DNA from: Bacteroidetes bacterium UBA4408 | GTDB lineage: Bacteria; Bacteroidota; Bacteroidia; UBA4408 | Assembly: GCA_002389785.1 (NCBI GenBank) | Contig: DGQS01000050.1 | Location: 1-48,507 of the forward strand | Reading direction: 5' to 3' | Length of the DNA stretch: 48,507 nt | Part shown: piece by piece, positions 10,112 to 18,806 of the stretch | Layout of the letters: every line of letters starts with the position of its first letter | Position numbering within the stretch: the first letter of the stretch is position 1 | The notes under the pieces: generated by a model | The model's database searches: none | Seen by the model: the letters and a program-made list of their open reading frames with translations, nothing else | Told to the model about the DNA's origin: nothing | Position numbers and translations under genes: made by a program

Positions 10112-10378
10112 TCTGCGTAAGCTCGGTTCTCAAAAAGGAATTGAAACAAATGGTGAAGATTGACCGGTTAGGTTATTGAAATCAAGTAATTTAAAACAAT
10201 CGATCAACCCAACTTGTGTAAGTAAGTATTGAGATATACAACCCATAGAACCAGGTAATGAGGTTTACTAAAGTGTATTTCGTAAGTCAATTAATTTATT
10301 TTTACATTCGTTGTTTAGCTAATCAAAACACGATTGCTCTGTTTGGGTTTATTATTATTGTCCATACACCTTCAACTT

Positions 10379-11332
10379 ATGACTACTGTTTCGAGCCTTG
10401 AAATTTGCGGTAAAACAATACTTCCGGGAGAAAGCGCACACTTTAATTTAACCAGTTACCGATTGCCAATTTCGGATATGTTGGATACACCGGTGTTTGT
10501 ATTTCGCTCGCTAAAACCCGGACCGGTAGTCTTATTGCAAGGAGGAATGCATGGCAATGAAACTAACGGAGTTGAAATTGTACGTCAACTGGTAAGTCGA
10601 CATGGAATTAAAAACCCAATCAAAGGCACCATCATTGCAATTCCAATCTTAAACATAGCCGGGTTTATTGCGGGTACGAGAGATTTGCCCGATGGGCGTG
10701 ATTTGAATCGCTGTTTTCCGGGAAGCAAAAACGGCTCTCTGGGAAGTCGCATAGCTTATAGTTTAACCAAAGAAGTCCTTTCGATTATTGATTTGGGAAT
10801 AGATTTTCACACCGGTGGTGAAAAAATAAACAACTATCCACAATTGCGTTGTAGCTTTGAAGATAAGCAGGCAAAAGACTATGCAAAAATCTTTGAGCCG
10901 CCCTTTATACTCAATTCTCCTTACCGTGAAAAATCCTTGCGAAGGGAAGCTGCGAAGTTAAAAAAGCCGGTGTTGGTGTATGAAGGAGGAGAATCCTTGC
11001 GATTTACAAAACTTGCAGTAGAGCAAGGTGTAAACGGAACCATTCGATTGCTGAATCACTTAGGTGTTTGTGATATTCAGGTTCCGAAGGTGAATCATAC
11101 CATCATACTCAGCAGCACAGCCTGGATACGTGCGCGAAAGGCAGGCTTGTTTCGAACCACAAAAAAGTATGGTGGTTTTGTTGAAAAGGACGAAATTATT
11201 GGTACAATTTCCGATCCTTATGGAGAAAAGGAGTATGACCTTAAAGCACCGCACGACGGTTTTTTAATTGCCATTAACAACAAACCGGTAGTGAATGAAG
11301 GCGATGCATTAATCCATATTGGAATAGAATAA
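10379..11332 (+). CDS. Succinylglutamate desuccinylase/aspartoacylase (AstE/AspA) family deacylase
   Basis: 317 residues from ATG 10379; a TTG at 10334 would extend it by 15 hydrophobic residues, so a longer form cannot be excluded. GGMHGNETNG holds the His and Glu zinc ligands, DGRDLNRCFPG the conserved Arg/Asn region, and DFHTGG the third zinc ligand. This is the M14-like carboxypeptidase fold of AstE and AspA. The C-terminal ~80 residues (IRARKAGLF to HDGFLIAINN) form the beta domain common in this family. Members remove acyl groups from amino acids, or act on amino-acid conjugates. Homologues often lie near rimK, as here. The true substrate is unknown. Confidence 0.85.
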   Translation: MTTVSSLEICGKTILPGESAHFNLTSYRLPISDMLDTPVFVFRSLKPGPVVLLQGGMHGNETNGVEIVRQLVSRHGIKNPIKGTIIAIPILNIAGFIAGTRDLPDGRDLNRCFPGSKNGSLGSRIAYSLTKEVLSIIDLGIDFHTGGEKINNYPQLRCSFEDKQAKDYAKIFEPPFILNSPYREKSLRREAAKLKKPVLVYEGGESLRFTKLAVEQGVNGTIRLLNHLGVCDIQVPKVNHTIILSSTAWIRARKAGLFRTTKKYGGFVEKDEIIGTISDPYGEKEYDLKAPHDGFLIAINNKPVVNEGDALIHIGIE

Positions 11333-11364
11333 ATATTAAACAAAAACTTCAGCAATTTGTTGTG

Positions 11365-11404
11365 ATTCCAGGCTGCTAAATAGGCAATCTGGAATATATT
11401 TTTT
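11365..11404 (+). terminator. Candidate terminator after the AstE-like gene
   Basis: A 7-bp stem (ATTCCAG at 11365-11371 with CTGGAAT at 11389-11395), a 17-base loop and six T at 11399-11404. The loop is large, so this is only moderately convincing. Confidence 0.4.
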
Positions 11405-11451
11405 AAAACAGAAACACATACAAATAATGCCCTTATTCCATTCAAACATTG

Positions 11452-12768
11452 ATGACGAAAGCTGAGGTAACTATTTTTTGGTTTAGAAGAGATTTGCGCT
11501 TGCATGACAATGCTGCTTTGTATCATGCACTAAAGGCCGGAAAGCCGGTACTCCCTATTTTTATTTTTGATACAGCCATCTTAAACGCATTAGAAGATAA
11601 ACAGGACAAGCGAGTTGAATTTATTTATTCAGTATTGGAGAGTCTGGAGCGAGAACTAAATGAAATGGGCTGTTCATTAAAAGTAATGCATGGCAAAGTT
11701 GAAGAGGTTTTTAGCCGATTGTTGGAGGATTATTTGGTTCACTCGGTGTATTGCAATGAAGACTATGAACCGATTGCAATTGATCGTGATGCCTGCATTG
11801 CAAAATTGTTACATCAAAAGGGAAAACAATTCTTTTCGTACAAAGATCAAGTGGTATTAGCAAAAGATGAGGTGCTAAAAGATGACCATAGTCCGTATAC
11901 CGTTTTTACGCCTTACATGAAAAAATACAAAACAGTACTGAATAGCTTTTTTTTAAGCTCCTATCGGGTAAAAAAGTATTTCAAAAACTTTATTCAATAC
12001 AAGTCTGAGAAATGGCCAAGCCTTCAAGATCTTGGATTTGTAAAGAGCCATGTTGAATTTGTTCCTTACAAACTTCCTGAAAAAATAATCTTTGACTACC
12101 ATGAAAAGCGCGATATTCCTGGCGTTTATGGAACAAGCAGAATTAGTATTCATTTACGATTTGGGACGGTAAGCATACGCGAGGTGATGAAAAGAGCGAT
12201 GCAATTAAATGAAAAATGGTTCAACGAATTAATCTGGCGTGAATTTTACATGATGATTTTGTATCATTTTCCACACATTACTCAACGTGCATTTAAACCG
12301 GCTTACGATGCGATTCCCTGGCGAAATAATGAGCATGAATTTGAATGCTGGTGTTCAGGAAATACAGGTTATCCAATTGTTGATGCAGGAATGCGCGAGC
12401 TCAACCAAACAGGATTTATGCATAATCGAGTGCGCATGATCACCGCCAGTTTCCTAACTAAACACTTGCTAATCGATTGGAAATGGGGCGAAGCTTATTT
12501 TGCTAAAAAATTGATGGATTTTGAACTCTCATCAAACAATGGTGGCTGGCAATGGGCCGCTAGTTCGGGATGTGATGCAGCGCCTTATTTCCGAATTTTT
12601 AATCCAAGCGAACAAACAAAAAAGTTTGATCCTCAGATGCACTATATCCGTCGCTGGGTTCCTGATTTTGAATCGTTTAGCTATCCCACGCCCATCGTCG
12701 ACCATAAATTTGCCCGTGAAAGGGTGTTGAAAACTTACAAGAAAGCGTTAAGTAATGTTGACTTCTAA
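11452..12768 (+). CDS. phr: Deoxyribodipyrimidine photolyase (class I CPD photolyase/cryptochrome family)
   Basis: 438 residues from ATG 11452. The N-terminal alpha/beta antenna domain starts TIFWFRRDLRLHDNAAL (about 5-165). The helical FAD-binding domain (about 200-435) has GVYGTSRISIHLRFGTVS, LIWREFYMM, GNTGYPIVDAGMREL, MHNRVRM and NNGGWQWAASSGCD, all conserved flavin- and DNA-contact segments. It repairs UV-made cyclobutane pyrimidine dimers with blue or near-UV light. Length and motifs are those of a complete bacterial CPD photolyase. The neighbours look unrelated. A cryptochrome-type photoreceptor role cannot be ruled out from sequence alone but is less likely. Confidence 0.95.
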   Translation: MTKAEVTIFWFRRDLRLHDNAALYHALKAGKPVLPIFIFDTAILNALEDKQDKRVEFIYSVLESLERELNEMGCSLKVMHGKVEEVFSRLLEDYLVHSVYCNEDYEPIAIDRDACIAKLLHQKGKQFFSYKDQVVLAKDEVLKDDHSPYTVFTPYMKKYKTVLNSFFLSSYRVKKYFKNFIQYKSEKWPSLQDLGFVKSHVEFVPYKLPEKIIFDYHEKRDIPGVYGTSRISIHLRFGTVSIREVMKRAMQLNEKWFNELIWREFYMMILYHFPHITQRAFKPAYDAIPWRNNEHEFECWCSGNTGYPIVDAGMRELNQTGFMHNRVRMITASFLTKHLLIDWKWGEAYFAKKLMDFELSSNNGGWQWAASSGCDAAPYFRIFNPSEQTKKFDPQMHYIRRWVPDFESFSYPTPIVDHKFARERVLKTYKKALSNVDF

Positions 12769-12773
12769 CTAGG

Positions 12774-12802
12774 TTGCTTTTCAAAATTAATTTCTTTATT
12801 TG
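12774..12802 (+). promoter_or_regulatory. Candidate promoter for the Lon-N-domain gene
   Basis: TTG at 12774-12776, an 18-base spacer and TTTATTTG at 12795-12802, seven of eight to TAnnTTTG. It lies 28 bases before the ATG. The match is imperfect. Confidence 0.35.
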
Positions 12803-12830
12803 CGCGAATTAAAAAAGCAGCAGACATTTT

Positions 12831-13424
12831 ATGGCCAAAATACTTGCGCATTTTCCGTTGAATGTAATGATATTACCCGGCGAAAAAATGCGACTTCATA
12901 TTTTTGAACCACGCTATAAGCAGCTAATAACGGAGTGTTTAGCTACTGAAAAAACTTTTGGAATTCCTTTCGTTGCAAGTTCAAAACTATTGAATATGGG
13001 CTCGGAAGTGAAGGTAACGAAGCTGCTTACGAAATTTGCGAATGGAGAAATGGACATTGAAATTGAAGGTGTTTCCATGTTCTATTTAATTGATTTTGAA
13101 GATCCAATGGCAGGAAAACTTTATGCAGGCGGTCAGGTTGAGCGAATTGAAAATTCTGATTGTAGTGATGACGCTCAACTTATCAATTTCTTTTGCTCGT
13201 TTTATACTTCTTTTAACGGAAAAAAACTTACTAACGAAAGCCTTCAAAACATCCGTATTTTTGATCTTGCCCGTTGGCTCAATTTAAATAATCAACAAAA
13301 GTATGAGTTGGCCGGCCTTAAATCCGCTCGTTCACGTCAGCTATACTTAGTGCATCAAATGCGGTTCTTATTGCTAATCAAAGAACAAGAAAAAAAGCTA
13401 AAGAATAATTTCTTATTAAATTAG
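12831..13424 (+). CDS. LON peptidase substrate-binding (N-terminal) domain protein
   Basis: 197 residues, soluble, no signal peptide. The opening FPLNVMILPGEKMRLHIFEP, then RYKQLI, is the signature of the Lon N-terminal domain. There is no AAA+ ATPase or Ser-Lys protease domain, so this is the stand-alone form common in Bacteroidota. It probably binds unfolded or specific proteins, but its role is not established. It is followed by the PstS-like gene after 46 bases. Confidence 0.85.
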   Translation: MAKILAHFPLNVMILPGEKMRLHIFEPRYKQLITECLATEKTFGIPFVASSKLLNMGSEVKVTKLLTKFANGEMDIEIEGVSMFYLIDFEDPMAGKLYAGGQVERIENSDCSDDAQLINFFCSFYTSFNGKKLTNESLQNIRIFDLARWLNLNNQQKYELAGLKSARSRQLYLVHQMRFLLLIKEQEKKLKNNFLLN

Positions 13425-13470
13425 AAGTTTGAAATAGTTTAGTTGCTTTGAAGAATTAATACAATTTGTC

Positions 13471-14316
13471 ATGATTAAAAAATCGACAAGCCTTTTACTA
13501 CTGATGGGTTTACTTTTGGGCTGTTCGTTAAAGGATAGCAAGAACAAAAAAGCCATTCGCCTACACATCAAAGGAAGCGATACGGTGTATCCTTTAACCA
13601 AATTATTGAGTACTTCATTTCAACAACAAAACCCGATCTATTCCTTTGTGGTTGAAGGAGGAGGAAGTACTGCGGGTATCGCCGATTTGCTTGCAGGTAA
13701 AGTAGATGTAGCAGCTGCTTCACGCGCACTTAAACCAGCCGAAAAAGCGAAAGTGGATAGTCTTAAGTTAGAGCTGCATACCTATACCATAGCTTACGAT
13801 GGTTTGGCTGTGATAGTAAATGCACAAAACAATCTCGATAAAATTACCAAAGAACAACTGCAAGCAATTTATCAAGGTAAAATCACCAACTGGAAGGAAT
13901 TGGGAGGAAGCAAAGAAAAAATTAACGTTTATGCACTGGAGAAAAACAATAGCAGTGATGAGTTTTTTAAAGATAAAATAATGGGTGAAGAAAACTATGC
14001 AAGTACAATTAACCGTTTTTCAAAACCATCCGAAATGTTGCGAAAAATAGCTTCAAACAAAAATGCTATTGGGTACTATAATAGTTTGCAGTTAAATTCA
14101 AAAGTAAAATACCTTTCTGTTTCTTATGATAGCAGTAAATCGTTTATTGCACCCAATGCGTTTAATTTTCAAAACGGAACATATCCAATTTCTCGTGCCA
14201 TGTATTATTATACAACTACAGCTAAAGAGGCTGAAATGAAACTCTTTATTGATTTTACCCACTCTTTGCTGGGCAAACGGAACATCGTTGAAAAGGGATT
14301 TATTCCTGCGCAATAA
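13471..14316 (+). CDS. PstS-like phosphate-binding lipoprotein
   Basis: 281 residues. A lipoprotein signal peptide ends in LLGC with the lipidated Cys at residue 18. The binding-protein fold is shown by KGSDTVYPLTKLL, EGGGSTAGIADLLAGKVDVAAASR (serine/glycine loops that cradle phosphate in PstS), and QAIYQGKITNWKELGG, which is typical of PstS-like PBPs. Residues 25-281 cover the two-lobed domain. No pstC, pstA, pstB or phoU is nearby, so it is an orphan binding protein, possibly a high-affinity phosphate scavenger or sensor. The ligand is inferred from the family. Confidence 0.85.
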   Translation: MIKKSTSLLLLMGLLLGCSLKDSKNKKAIRLHIKGSDTVYPLTKLLSTSFQQQNPIYSFVVEGGGSTAGIADLLAGKVDVAAASRALKPAEKAKVDSLKLELHTYTIAYDGLAVIVNAQNNLDKITKEQLQAIYQGKITNWKELGGSKEKINVYALEKNNSSDEFFKDKIMGEENYASTINRFSKPSEMLRKIASNKNAIGYYNSLQLNSKVKYLSVSYDSSKSFIAPNAFNFQNGTYPISRAMYYYTTTAKEAEMKLFIDFTHSLLGKRNIVEKGFIPAQ

Positions 14317-14323
14317 GCTAAAA

Positions 14324-15391
14324 GTGCTGCAACCCAACTCACACATAGTGGTGCTTTGCCCCGGATTTGCAGCCGACGAAAGCGATGTAAACTGCATTAC
14401 CTATTTGCAATATTTTTTGTTGCATTTAAAAAAACTCGCACCGGATAAAAAAATATCCATTATTGCGTTCGAGTATCCCTTTATTAACAAGTGCTATGAA
14501 TGGAATGGAATAACGGTGCACTCCATGGGTGGTAAAAGCAAAAAGGGGCTGTATAAAATTATTACCTGGCTTAAAGTAATTTATTGCTTTCGTAAGATCA
14601 ACAAATCAAGTAAAGTAACTGCGGTGATGAGTTTTTGGTTGCGCGAATGTAGTTTTATAGGGCTTTTACTTTCAAAGCAATTTTCGTTTAAATTTTTTGC
14701 ATTAATGCAAGGACAAGATTCGTTGAGCGGCAATTGGTACTTACGTTTTTTAAAAGGCAAGAAAATAGAATTCGTAAGCCATTCTACATTTAATGCAAAA
14801 ATTTTTCAGCAAAGTACCGGTGCAACCTGTCAATACGTGGTTCCTTTTGGAGTAGACTATGAAAATATTTACCAGGAATGGCCGCTTGAAAATACAAAGC
14901 GTAGTATTGATATAATAGGGATAGGAAGTTTACTTCCGGTAAAGAATTACACCTTGTTTTTAGAATTAATAAGTGAATTAAAATCCGCTTTCCCCGCTTT
15001 GCGAGTGGTTATTCTGGGGGAAGGGCCGCAACGTGTTTTATTACAACACAAAATTAATTTACTAGGGTTAAAGGAAATAGTTGTTTTAAAAGGCTTTGTT
15101 GGGATACGAGCTGAATTATTTAAACTACTCAATCAATCAAAAATATTTTTACATACCAGCAAGCACGAAGGACAATGTTATGCTTTTATGGAAGCCTATG
15201 CCTATGGTTTGGAAGTGGTAAGTTTTGATGTTGGTTACCTTCCCAACACAAACAAAAGTCATCGCTGCACTTCCAAAGCAGAAATGCTTGAATGCTTGAG
15301 AAGTTTATTAGCAAGTGAATTGAAGTTCGAGGTAATTCCGGTGCGTTCGATGCAAGAAACTGCCTTGGAATTAAATGCACTGTTAGACTAA
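14324..15391 (+). CDS. Glycosyltransferase family 4 protein
   Basis: 355 residues from the GTG at 14324, 7 bases after the PstS-like stop. TTG codons at 14249 and 14288 are possible earlier starts but would overlap that gene. The chosen start puts the first Rossmann strand, HIVVLCPGF, at the N-terminus as expected. The second Rossmann domain has IGIGSLLPVKNYTLFL, VVILGEGPQR and TSKHEGQCYAFMEAYAYGLEVVS, the GT-B donor-binding region with the conserved Glu. It probably transfers a sugar from an NDP-sugar in envelope glycan or glycolipid synthesis. Donor and acceptor are unknown. Confidence 0.82.
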   Translation: MLQPNSHIVVLCPGFAADESDVNCITYLQYFLLHLKKLAPDKKISIIAFEYPFINKCYEWNGITVHSMGGKSKKGLYKIITWLKVIYCFRKINKSSKVTAVMSFWLRECSFIGLLLSKQFSFKFFALMQGQDSLSGNWYLRFLKGKKIEFVSHSTFNAKIFQQSTGATCQYVVPFGVDYENIYQEWPLENTKRSIDIIGIGSLLPVKNYTLFLELISELKSAFPALRVVILGEGPQRVLLQHKINLLGLKEIVVLKGFVGIRAELFKLLNQSKIFLHTSKHEGQCYAFMEAYAYGLEVVSFDVGYLPNTNKSHRCTSKAEMLECLRSLLASELKFEVIPVRSMQETALELNALLD

Positions 15392-15444
15392 CTAGTTTTA
15401 TGGCGAAAGTTTCAATTTATAAGCGCTTTATGCAACATTCACTG

Positions 15445-15467
15445 TTCTTGCTTTTCAAGAATTTTTT
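15445..15467 (+). terminator. Candidate terminator after the GT4 gene
   Basis: A 6-bp stem (TTCTTG at 15445-15450 with CAAGAA at 15456-15461), loop CTTTT and six T. It sits 53 bases past the stop. The stem is short, so termination is probably partial. Confidence 0.45.
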
Positions 15468-15481
15468 GTTTTCGTTGAAGC

Positions 15482-15489
15482 TAGTTTTG
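15482..15489 (+). promoter_or_regulatory. Candidate -7 element for the CxxCH protein gene
   Basis: TAGTTTTG is a full match to the Bacteroidota -7 consensus, 49 bases before the ATG at 15539 and just after the candidate terminator. No well-spaced -33 TTTG was seen. Confidence 0.35.
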
Positions 15490-15538
15490 TGCAATTTTGC
15501 TTACTAAAAGTATATTTTCTAACTCTGTTTTAAAACGG

Positions 15539-16675
15539 ATGAAAAAGCAGTTATCAGCCCACTTATTGCGCCGATTATTACTTCTGTTGCCGCTCTATAT
15601 TTTGTTTTACTCTTTTATTCCTGAAAGCAAAAGTAACAGTGAGTACTGCATCAATTTGCGGAGAAGTAAAGCCTACGAAAATCAAAAATGGTGGAATGAG
15701 CGCACCGGCTTGTTGTGGTCGCTTTCGTTAATAGGCGCTACTTTGCCTGAGGGAGAATTTGACAAAGCAATTTCATTTTCGCAGGATAGTACAGTATTAA
15801 CAATAGATTTTTCAAGCTTAGGATTTACTTCGAAAACACTCTTGCTTTTAGCTCAATTTAATAATGATTTAAAGGCTAGCGAAGAGTATAAAAAATTTAA
15901 TTCAGTTGACATTGGTCGTTGGTTAGTATATGTAATTCATACTGATAATCATTATTACCAATTGGTAGATGCACCTGCCACTTTTGAAGAATTTAAACGT
16001 CAGCATCCTCAAACAACGGATCGCTATTTAATTGATAAAAGTTCAGTTTCGTTGGGCAAGCGCGAAATTAATTTTTATGTTGACAGCAATTTGTCGAGGC
16101 TGTTTTTTATTGCGGCCGAAGGGAATTATGATTCCCAAAATCACACATTTACTCCAACCGAATTCGAAACGATCGACCTGCTTCCCAATTCACAACCACG
16201 TTTTGCGATTTATGGAAGGGATGGAAAATTAGTTTCCAAAAGTGATACCTTGCTATCGAAAGCAGGACGAATCGGAAAATGCATGTGGTGCCATGAAAGC
16301 AAAATAGAGCCCCTGTTTACAAACACGAAAGATTTTGCAGGATATGCAACACGCGTACAATATGAAGCCATTGTACAACAAGCCAACGGGTATATTTATG
16401 CTGAACGAAAAAAGCAAAAAACCGATTTGAAGTGGTTCGAAGTCTTTGAACATACCCAAGCAGAATTGCTGTACATAACCTTTATGCAACGCTCGGTTTC
16501 AGCCATTGCCAAGGAATGGAATTTACCGCTTGCGGATGTAGAACAGATTTTTAACTCACTACCAACGAACGGCTATGATGAATTTCCATACCTGGGAGCC
16601 CTACATCCTCGAAGCCGCATTGATTCATTAGCACCATTCAAGGTGTTAAAAATGCCGGCATCGGTGCGCGAATAG
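15539..16675 (+). CDS. Uncharacterised exported protein with a single CxxCH heme-binding-like motif
   Basis: 378 residues from ATG 15539; a TTG at 15497 would add 14 residues. A basic N-terminus and a hydrophobic stretch (about 12-27) suggest a signal peptide or membrane anchor. I do not recognise the family. The one clear motif is CMWCH at residues 248-252, a classic covalent heme c site, reached through GRIGK and followed by ESKIEPLF. A C-terminal helical region ends near YDEFPYLGALHPRSR. One heme site in a 378-residue protein points to a large non-heme domain with a small cytochrome-like part. A zinc or other metal role for the two Cys is the alternative. No cytochrome maturation or respiratory gene is adjacent. 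Confidence 0.7.
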   Translation: MKKQLSAHLLRRLLLLLPLYILFYSFIPESKSNSEYCINLRRSKAYENQKWWNERTGLLWSLSLIGATLPEGEFDKAISFSQDSTVLTIDFSSLGFTSKTLLLLAQFNNDLKASEEYKKFNSVDIGRWLVYVIHTDNHYYQLVDAPATFEEFKRQHPQTTDRYLIDKSSVSLGKREINFYVDSNLSRLFFIAAEGNYDSQNHTFTPTEFETIDLLPNSQPRFAIYGRDGKLVSKSDTLLSKAGRIGKCMWCHESKIEPLFTNTKDFAGYATRVQYEAIVQQANGYIYAERKKQKTDLKWFEVFEHTQAELLYITFMQRSVSAIAKEWNLPLADVEQIFNSLPTNGYDEFPYLGALHPRSRIDSLAPFKVLKMPASVRE

Positions 16676-16682
16676 TAAATTG

Positions 16683-16710
16683 TTATTTTCTAAAATAGTT
16701 TAGAAATAAT
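16683..16710. terminator. AT-rich hairpin between convergent genes
   Basis: TTATTTTCTAAA (16683-16694) and TTTAGAAATAAT (16699-16710) pair around a 4-base loop with one bulged T. It sits between the ends of two convergent genes and might act as a weak bidirectional terminator. The stem has very little GC. Confidence 0.35.
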
Positions 16711-16730
16711 ATGAAACATTCAACATTTTA

Positions 16731-17561
16731 TTAATTGCTGGCATTGAATATTCCCAAGCAATAGAGAGGTTTCGAAGGATTTACCTTTGAATACAAATTG
16801 TGTAATTGCATACCGGGATAGGGTATAAACTTAAATCCGTTTTGTTCTAATTGAGTTTTATCTTCAAACGTTAAATAGCCGCGACACGGCTTAAAAAACA
16901 CTGAAAAATTGTACTTGTTTTGAAAGTGATTTTTAAAGTTTTCGACCTGTTCATGTTTCCTTTTGCTTAGAGAAAAGAAATTAATACCGGCCAATAAAAT
17001 TAACCCATCGGGTTTCAGTAATTGCTTTAATCGATTGCAATATTCAATTGGCTGTGGCATAAATTGAAGCGCATGATTAACAACAATCACATCAAAAACA
17101 GGGTTCAAAAAATGTAAATTTTCGGTATCACATTGAACCGAATGCCAGGTGTTTTTATAAAATTTTTTGCATGCCATTCCATCTACCTCGTCGGCAAATA
17201 AATCGACTGCCAGTACTTCGTATTTTTTTTCGGTTAGAGCATTGCTGAGCCAACCATTCCAGCAGGCTAAATCTAATATCAGTGGCTTGTTTTTTTGCTG
17301 TATTTGTTTTTCCACCTGGGCCAAACTCTGCTTTCGCCACTTCCACTCAAAATCATTTTTGACAGCCGGAGCAATGGGGAGTTCAGCATATTGCTCAGGT
17401 GGAATTGGAGTGTAGTTTTTTTCTTTTTTTCGAATTACCTCCCAGTTAGAAAGGTAGTTATAAAGGGAGTTTTTAAACTCCGGTTCACAAAGTAGATGAA
17501 AGCCATTTTTTTCTTCCAGCAATGGCAAGTAAGCTTCTTTTATTAATTCGTTTAGTTTCAT
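16731..17561 (-). CDS. Class I SAM-dependent methyltransferase
   Basis: 276 residues from the ATG at 17561. A TTG start at 17588 would overlap the upstream gene by 26 bases and is less likely. PLILDLACWNGWLSNAL is motif I of the Rossmann methyltransferase fold, VLAVDLFADE the acidic loop binding the SAM ribose, and FDVIVVNHALQFMP motif IV, followed by LKPDGLILLAGIN. The N-terminal 100 residues are extra and may give substrate specificity. It starts one base after the stop of the GT9 gene, so the two are surely cotranscribed and probably act on one envelope glycan or lipid. The substrate is unknown. Confidence 0.82.
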   Translation of the reverse strand: MKLNELIKEAYLPLLEEKNGFHLLCEPEFKNSLYNYLSNWEVIRKKEKNYTPIPPEQYAELPIAPAVKNDFEWKWRKQSLAQVEKQIQQKNKPLILDLACWNGWLSNALTEKKYEVLAVDLFADEVDGMACKKFYKNTWHSVQCDTENLHFLNPVFDVIVVNHALQFMPQPIEYCNRLKQLLKPDGLILLAGINFFSLSKRKHEQVENFKNHFQNKYNFSVFFKPCRGYLTFEDKTQLEQNGFKFIPYPGMQLHNLYSKVNPSKPLYCLGIFNASN

Positions 17562-17562
17562 C

Positions 17563-18618
17563 TTAGTTTCTCTGAGGTGTTTTTGCAAGAAGGCTTAAAG
17601 CTTTGTTTAGCACCTCTTCAGAGCCAATTCGATCAAGGCAAAGCACTTTTTTATGGATGCACTTTTGTAACATGCAATCACCGCATTCCATATCTGATGA
17701 ATTGAAACAAAAAGTGTGATTTTGTAGGGGATTGGTCCAGTCGTTTCTGGTAGATCCATAAATCCCTATTGTTGGAACGCCCATGGCGCAAGACATGTGA
17801 AACAATCCGGAGTCTTCTGATACAACCAATTTGCATTTAGATAGAACTTGCAAAGCTTCGAGAGCATTTGTTTTACACACTAAATTTATACAACGCGAAC
17901 CCAATTGCTGTTCAAACCAAGTTGCTTTTTCCCTCATCGATGCTTCTCCTAAAAGCAAAAAATACGTTTTACGTTTTTCTTGTTTCATCCAATGCTCACA
18001 AAATTCAATATACTTTTCTTTAGCCCAATTGCGTGTTTCAAAAAAGCCTGCTGGATTTAATACAACCCAATCAGCATCAGTTGGTAAATTAAAAGCAACT
18101 AAAGTGGATTCAACTTCTTTTTTTAAAATTAAAGGTGCCGAAAAATCTACTTCTGCCAAACCGCAAAAATCAATGCTACGCTTAGTTCGCATGCCGGCAT
18201 AGAGCGATGATTCTTTGTCGAACTCAACCCAAGCAGCAGGAAATAATAAATGACGAATTAACTTTGAAAACCGATGATTTTGCAAGTCCATCACTACGTC
18301 ATAACCTTTCATCAAAAGCAGAGGATACATCAGTAAAAACCAAAGGAATTCACGTTTCACACTATTACCACCACGCAATGCATACACGTTTGTAAACATG
18401 TCCATGCCAATAGGAATGTCCGACATACGCGTGCGGGTAAGAAAATCGAGTTGAGTGGTAGCAGGAAGTTGGTTTCTTAAACTTTGCAAATAGGGCAAGG
18501 TAATCACCACATCGCCAAATGCTTGTAATCGAATAATTAATATTTTTTTTGGCGCTTTTGAGCCTCTCCATTTTTTTCCTTTAAGCGAAACCAGATTTTC
18601 AAAATTCAAACTTGTCAC
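17563..18618 (-). CDS. Glycosyltransferase family 9 (heptosyltransferase-like)
   Basis: 351 residues from a GTG at 18618. ILIIRLQAFGDVVITLP is the N-terminal GT9 motif with the catalytic Asp region, and VSEDSGLFHMSCAMGVPTIG is the C-terminal ADP-heptose-binding motif, followed by YGSTRNDWTNP. A cysteine-rich patch (ECGDCMLQKC) near residue 320 is common in GT9 enzymes. The family moves heptose-like sugars from ADP-sugars to lipopolysaccharide inner core. The downstream methyltransferase is one base away. Exact sugar and acceptor are not known. Confidence 0.88.
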   Translation of the reverse strand: MTSLNFENLVSLKGKKWRGSKAPKKILIIRLQAFGDVVITLPYLQSLRNQLPATTQLDFLTRTRMSDIPIGMDMFTNVYALRGGNSVKREFLWFLLMYPLLLMKGYDVVMDLQNHRFSKLIRHLLFPAAWVEFDKESSLYAGMRTKRSIDFCGLAEVDFSAPLILKKEVESTLVAFNLPTDADWVVLNPAGFFETRNWAKEKYIEFCEHWMKQEKRKTYFLLLGEASMREKATWFEQQLGSRCINLVCKTNALEALQVLSKCKLVVSEDSGLFHMSCAMGVPTIGIYGSTRNDWTNPLQNHTFCFNSSDMECGDCMLQKCIHKKVLCLDRIGSEEVLNKALSLLAKTPQRN

Positions 18619-18794
18619 GTTTTTGTATGTGTGTATTCACGCCTCTTATAGAAGCTTTCATTGGAGGTAAACTTAATCAAAATTGTGAATATGGATGAGT
18701 TCAACCTTGTAACTCACTTTTACATCTACTGATACCAACAATGCAATGTTAATTATTTTGAGAATCAGCGCCTAACAAAGGAATTCAATTCACG

Positions 18795-18802
18795 TAGTTT
18801 TG
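18795..18802 (+). promoter_or_regulatory. Candidate -7 element for the collagen-like gene
   Basis: TAGTTTTG is a full match to TAnnTTTG, 47 bases before the ATG at 18850. The nearest TTTG upstream (18757-18760) is 34 bases away, too far, so the -33 box is missing or divergent. Confidence 0.4.
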
Positions 18803-18806
18803 TTTG

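Noticed and set aside
15539..16675. Calling this protein a cytochrome c
   Set aside because: Only one CxxCH is present and the rest of the chain shows no cytochrome c features such as a distal Met in a recognisable fold; the motif is reported without a family name.
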